A DNA stretch of 43,347 nucleotides from Lutimaribacter salitolerans (GTDB taxonomy: Bacteria > Pseudomonadota > Alphaproteobacteria > Rhodobacterales > Rhodobacteraceae): contig NZ_JBHUDD010000051.1 in the NCBI RefSeq assembly GCF_042677865.1, forward strand, positions 1-43,347, written 5' to 3'. The notes beneath the pieces are model-generated. The model saw only the letters and a program-made list of their open reading frames with translations. It was not told the DNA's origin and made no database searches. Shown piece after piece: positions 41,201 to 43,347 of this stretch (its first letter is position 1; every line of letters begins with the position of its first letter). The translations under genes were made by a program, and so were the position numbers.

Positions 41201-42187
41201 TCACAGCATCGACGGCACCACCTGGTCGGGCGGGCGGTGGCCATCGGCAAAGGTCTTGATGTTGATCAGCACCTTCTCGCCCATCTCCAGCCGCCCCTCG
41301 CGCGTGGCGCTGCCCATATGCGGCAGCAGCACCACGTTGGGCAGTTCGCGCAGGCGCGGGTTCACGTCATGGCCGTGTTCGTACACATCCAGCCCCGCGC
41401 CCGCGATCTCGCCCGCGCGCAGCATCCGGGTCAGGGCGTTCTCGTCGATCACCTCGCCCCGGCTGGTGTTCACGATCACCGCTTCGGGTTTCAGCAACCG
41501 CAACCGCCGCGCATTCATCAGATGAAACGTCGAGGGCGTGTGCGGGCAGTTGATGCTGATCACATCCATCCGCGCCACCATCTGGTCCAGACTGTCCCAG
41601 TATGTCGCCTCGTGCTGCTCCTCTACGTCGGGGCGCAACCGCTTGCGGTTGTGATAGTGGATCTGCATGCCAAAGGACCGTGCCCGCCGCGCCACCGCCT
41701 GCCCGATCCGGCCCATGCCAAGGATGCCCAGTCGCTTGCCGCCCACGCGCCCGCCCAGCAGCGCGGTGGGCGACCAGCCCTGCCAGCCGCCGGTCTGCAT
41801 CAGCGCCAGACCTTCGGGAATCCGCCGTGTCACTGCCAGGATCAGCGCCATGGTCATGTCTGCGGTATCGTCTGTCAGCACCCCGGGCGTGTTCGACACA
41901 AGGATGCCCCGCTGCCGCGCGGTCGACACGTCGATATGATCGAAGCCCGCGCCGTAATTCGCGATCAGTTTCAGCCGCGCCCCCGCCTGTCCCAGCATGC
42001 CCGCATCGATATGGTCGCCGATGGTCGGCACCAGGATATCGGTGTCCTTCATCGCGGCAATCAGGTCGTCCCGGGTCATCGGTGTGTCGTCGTCGCGCAG
42101 ACGGACGTTGAACAGTTCCATCAACCGCGTTTCCACCGCTTCGGGCAGGCGTCGCGTCACGACAACACTCAGACGTTCAGATGGCAT
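41201..42187 (-). CDS. D-2-hydroxyacid dehydrogenase (glyoxylate/hydroxypyruvate reductase-like)
   Basis: The 328-residue NAD(P)-dependent dehydrogenase has ANYGAGFDHIDV, NTPGVLTDDTADMTMALILAVTRR and the Rossmann loop GILGMGRIGQAVARR. The catalytic Arg is in NTSRGEVIDENAL, with Glu in the following helix region and His in LLPHMGSAT. The overall pattern fits glyoxylate/hydroxypyruvate reductase (GhrB/GyaR-type) better than phosphoglycerate dehydrogenase, because there is no ACT domain. GGGAGGA precedes ATG 42187. It is divergent from the SH3-type gene. Confidence 0.93.
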   Translation of the reverse strand: MPSERLSVVVTRRLPEAVETRLMELFNVRLRDDDTPMTRDDLIAAMKDTDILVPTIGDHIDAGMLGQAGARLKLIANYGAGFDHIDVSTARQRGILVSNTPGVLTDDTADMTMALILAVTRRIPEGLALMQTGGWQGWSPTALLGGRVGGKRLGILGMGRIGQAVARRARSFGMQIHYHNRKRLRPDVEEQHEATYWDSLDQMVARMDVISINCPHTPSTFHLMNARRLRLLKPEAVIVNTSRGEVIDENALTRMLRAGEIAGAGLDVYEHGHDVNPRLRELPNVVLLPHMGSATREGRLEMGEKVLINIKTFADGHRPPDQVVPSML

Positions 42188-42299
42188 GGCAGTCCTCCCC
42201 AGGCTTTCCAACTTGCGCAGTTGGTGGCAGAGTGGCCGATGAACAGCCGGGGCACAAGAACCCGGAATGAAAAACATCGGGCGCACGGGATCAGGCACC

Positions 42300-42797
42300 A
42301 TGACCACGCATATCGGGCGGATTTTACTGTGCTTTCTCCTGCTCGCCACTGGCGTGGCCCAGGCGCAGGAACGCGGCCCCGAAACCAACCTGCCGATCCC
42401 GCGCTATGTCTCAATCCGCTCGGGCGAGGCGAACGTGCGGCGCGGCCCGTCGCTGACCCATCGCATCGACTGGGTGTTCACGCAAAAGGACATGCCGGTC
42501 GAGATCACCGCCGAACACGGGCACTGGCGCCGCATCCGCGACCGAGAGGGCGCGGGCGGCTGGGTGCATTACGCCTTGTTGTCGGGGGTGCGGACGGTGA
42601 TCGTGGACAGCGACATGCTGCCGATCCATTCCCGCCCCGACCCCGGCAGCCCGGTCGTCGCCCAGCTGGAACTGGGCGTGATCGCGCGGCTGGGCGATTG
42701 CGGGCCGGACTGGTGCCGCCTCAACGTGGCAGGCTACCGGGGGTGGGCGCCCAAGTCGGCGCTATGGGGCGTCGCCCCGGACGAGATCCTGGAGTGA
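42300..42797 (+). CDS. Exported SH3-like domain protein
   Basis: The 165-residue protein has a signal peptide (cleavage near AQA-Q, residue 22) and two bacterial SH3 repeats: YVSIRSGEANVRRGPSLTHRIDWVF...WRRIRDREGAGGWVHYALLSG and DMLPIHSRPDPGSPVVAQLELG...WCRLNVAGYRGWAPKSALWGV. Such domains bind cell-wall or periplasmic ligands. The alternative start ATG 42267 would add 11 polar residues ahead of the signal peptide, so 42300 is preferred. Confidence 0.88.
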   Translation: MTTHIGRILLCFLLLATGVAQAQERGPETNLPIPRYVSIRSGEANVRRGPSLTHRIDWVFTQKDMPVEITAEHGHWRRIRDREGAGGWVHYALLSGVRTVIVDSDMLPIHSRPDPGSPVVAQLELGVIARLGDCGPDWCRLNVAGYRGWAPKSALWGVAPDEILE

Positions 42798-42800
42798 ACG

Positions 42801-42962
42801 CTATTTCGTCAGGATCAGCTTGCCTGCACGGGTGATGCGCAGCGTGTAGATCTGGTCACCCAGCCGGATGAGGGCCAGATGACCGCCTGCCGTCAAAGCC
42901 TGCGCGTCATAGACCGGCGTTTCGGCCGCGCTGCTTTGCTCGAATGTCTGGCGCGGTATCAT
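42801..42962 (-). CDS. hemP: Hemin uptake protein HemP
   Basis: The 53-residue protein carries the HemP signature: ALTAGGHLALIRLGDQIYTLRITRAGKLILTK, with the invariant Y-LR-TR-GKLILTK end. HemP-type proteins are associated with iron/haem acquisition and regulate haem receptors in some bacteria. AGGAGGGA lies upstream of ATG 42962, which overlaps the stop of the preceding small reading frame (ATGA). Confidence 0.92.
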   Translation of the reverse strand: MIPRQTFEQSSAAETPVYDAQALTAGGHLALIRLGDQIYTLRITRAGKLILTK

Positions 42963-43117
42963 AGCCGTCCCTCCTGCCGCTCGAGCCGGTCCAGCAGCGC
43001 CTCGAGCGTCGGCATGTCGGGCAGCATGCTGTCGGCCAGCAGGCGATAGATCTCGGAACGGTCGGCACTGTGGCCCGCCCGTATGTCCGGGCGCGGAGTG
43101 GAATGCAGTCGGGTCAT
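42959..43117 (-). CDS. Small protein translationally coupled to hemP
   Basis: A 52-codon frame running from ATG 43117 to a TGA shared with the hemP start. The product begins MTRLHSTPRPDIRAGHSADR and continues with EIYRLLADSMLPDMPTLEALLERLERQ-like helical sequence rich in Leu and Arg/Glu (the middle residue is D or E depending on reading). There are no cysteines or membrane segment. The coupling and the hemP RBS lying inside its 3' end are the main support; no family is recognised. Confidence 0.6.
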   Translation of the reverse strand: MTRLHSTPRPDIRAGHSADRSEIYRLLADSMLPDMPTLEALLDRLERQEGRL

Positions 43118-43182
43118 GCGCAAAAATCCTGTTGTCGCGTTTTTTCTGCGGTATCGGCTGGCCCGGAGCGTTGGGGTGGCTG

Positions 43183-43202
43183 AAAATATATATGACTATT
43201 TT
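43183..43202 (-). promoter_or_regulatory. AT-rich dyad upstream of the hemP operon
   Basis: AAAATA (43183-43188) and TATTTT (43197-43202) are separated by 8 bp in a strongly AT-rich patch about 65 bp upstream of the small gene. An iron-responsive operator is expected here for hemP, but the sequence is not a convincing match to the Fur, Irr or RirA consensus I know. Confidence 0.4.
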
Positions 43203-43272
43203 TGTCGGATATGGCAAGCCCGGAAAAATGCCATGCAATAACGATGGGAAACCCGACCGTTCTGGCCTAGTA

Positions 43273-43347
43273 CTACAGTTGCGCATTATGGCGAGTCTTT
43301 CGATGTGCGATGGCGGCAGCGACTTGATGCTCGCGTCGCCACCGCGA
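43273..43347 (-). mobile_element. Possible IS701-like transposase C terminus and IS end, cut by window edge
   Basis: An open frame of 24 codons enters from the right edge on the minus strand and ends at TAG 43275-43273. Its WRREHQ...AH.RK pattern is reminiscent of the C-terminal tail of IS701-type DDE transposases. The sequence around the stop (CTAGTACTACAGTTGC, 43267-43282) looks like an IS terminal sequence. With only one end visible this is tentative. Confidence 0.4.

Noticed and set aside
39638..42835. A 1065-codon open frame on the plus strand
   Set aside because: It runs antisense through ggt and the hydroxyacid dehydrogenase, both of which have clear family motifs. Long antisense frames are expected in GC-rich DNA with strong third-position bias, and its translation is Arg/Pro/His-rich without domains.

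Overview
The window is GC-rich (roughly 65 percent) chromosomal DNA of an alphaproteobacterium, most likely a marine Rhodobacteraceae (Roseobacter-group) strain. The call rests on gene content and order: mce next to a DUF1467 gene; pyrB and a pyrC-like gene separated by small membrane proteins and followed by plsY; two DUF6455 four-cysteine proteins; the DUF1800/DUF1501 pair; a small two-helix membrane protein; and hemP. I see no rRNA, tRNA or CRISPR. Both edges look broken: the left begins in a 5'-truncated aminotransferase gene, and the right ends in what looks like the end of an insertion sequence.

Layout. 1-6.1 kb: aminotransferase remnant, DUF6544 protein, a glutaredoxin-like/MauE fusion, a large DUF6880 protein, an SDR oxidoreductase and an MgtC-type membrane protein. 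6.1-12 kb (minus strand): a complete oligopeptide-type ABC importer (binding protein, two permeases, two ATPases). Its last gene is translationally coupled to a metallophosphoesterase. 12.1-15.1 kb: a cytoplasmic DMSO/biotin-sulfoxide-reductase-type molybdoenzyme, a DUF6455 protein and a small membrane protein. 15.1-20.8 kb: an esterase, glyA and nadK divergent from a shared leader, a second DUF6455 gene, an IMPACT-domain protein, an M48 lipoprotein protease and small conserved proteins. 20.8-24.8 kb: a histone-deacetylase-like amidohydrolase, a nitroreductase, an EI24 membrane protein, DUF1467, mce and a response regulator. 24.9-27.5 kb: the DUF1800-DUF1501 export pair.

27.7-31 kb is the most unusual part. 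A two-gene restriction-modification unit (MT-A70-type adenine methyltransferase plus BglII/BstYI-type endonuclease) ends 3 bp from the end of aspS. The aspS gene itself carries an approximately 74-codon, low-GC insertion in the region of its GAD domain. 31.3-34 kb: a cyclopropane-fatty-acid synthase homologue, a DsbD-N-terminal-like periplasmic protein and YqgE. 34.1-39.1 kb: a probable operon pyrB, membrane protein, three PH-like membrane proteins, a dihydroorotase homologue lacking its metal-binding histidines, and plsY. 39.2-43.3 kb: gamma-glutamyltransferase, a 2-hydroxyacid dehydrogenase, an SH3-type exported protein, and hemP coupled to an unannotated 52-residue reading frame.

Non-coding signals that stand out are a dispersed structured repeat in two full inverted copies plus a partial one, with a stem that keeps pairing while changing sequence. 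Others are a leader before nadK that can fold in two mutually exclusive ways around its ribosome binding site, four GTGCAT units spaced exactly 11 bp apart between convergent genes, and several clean dyads that may be operators.
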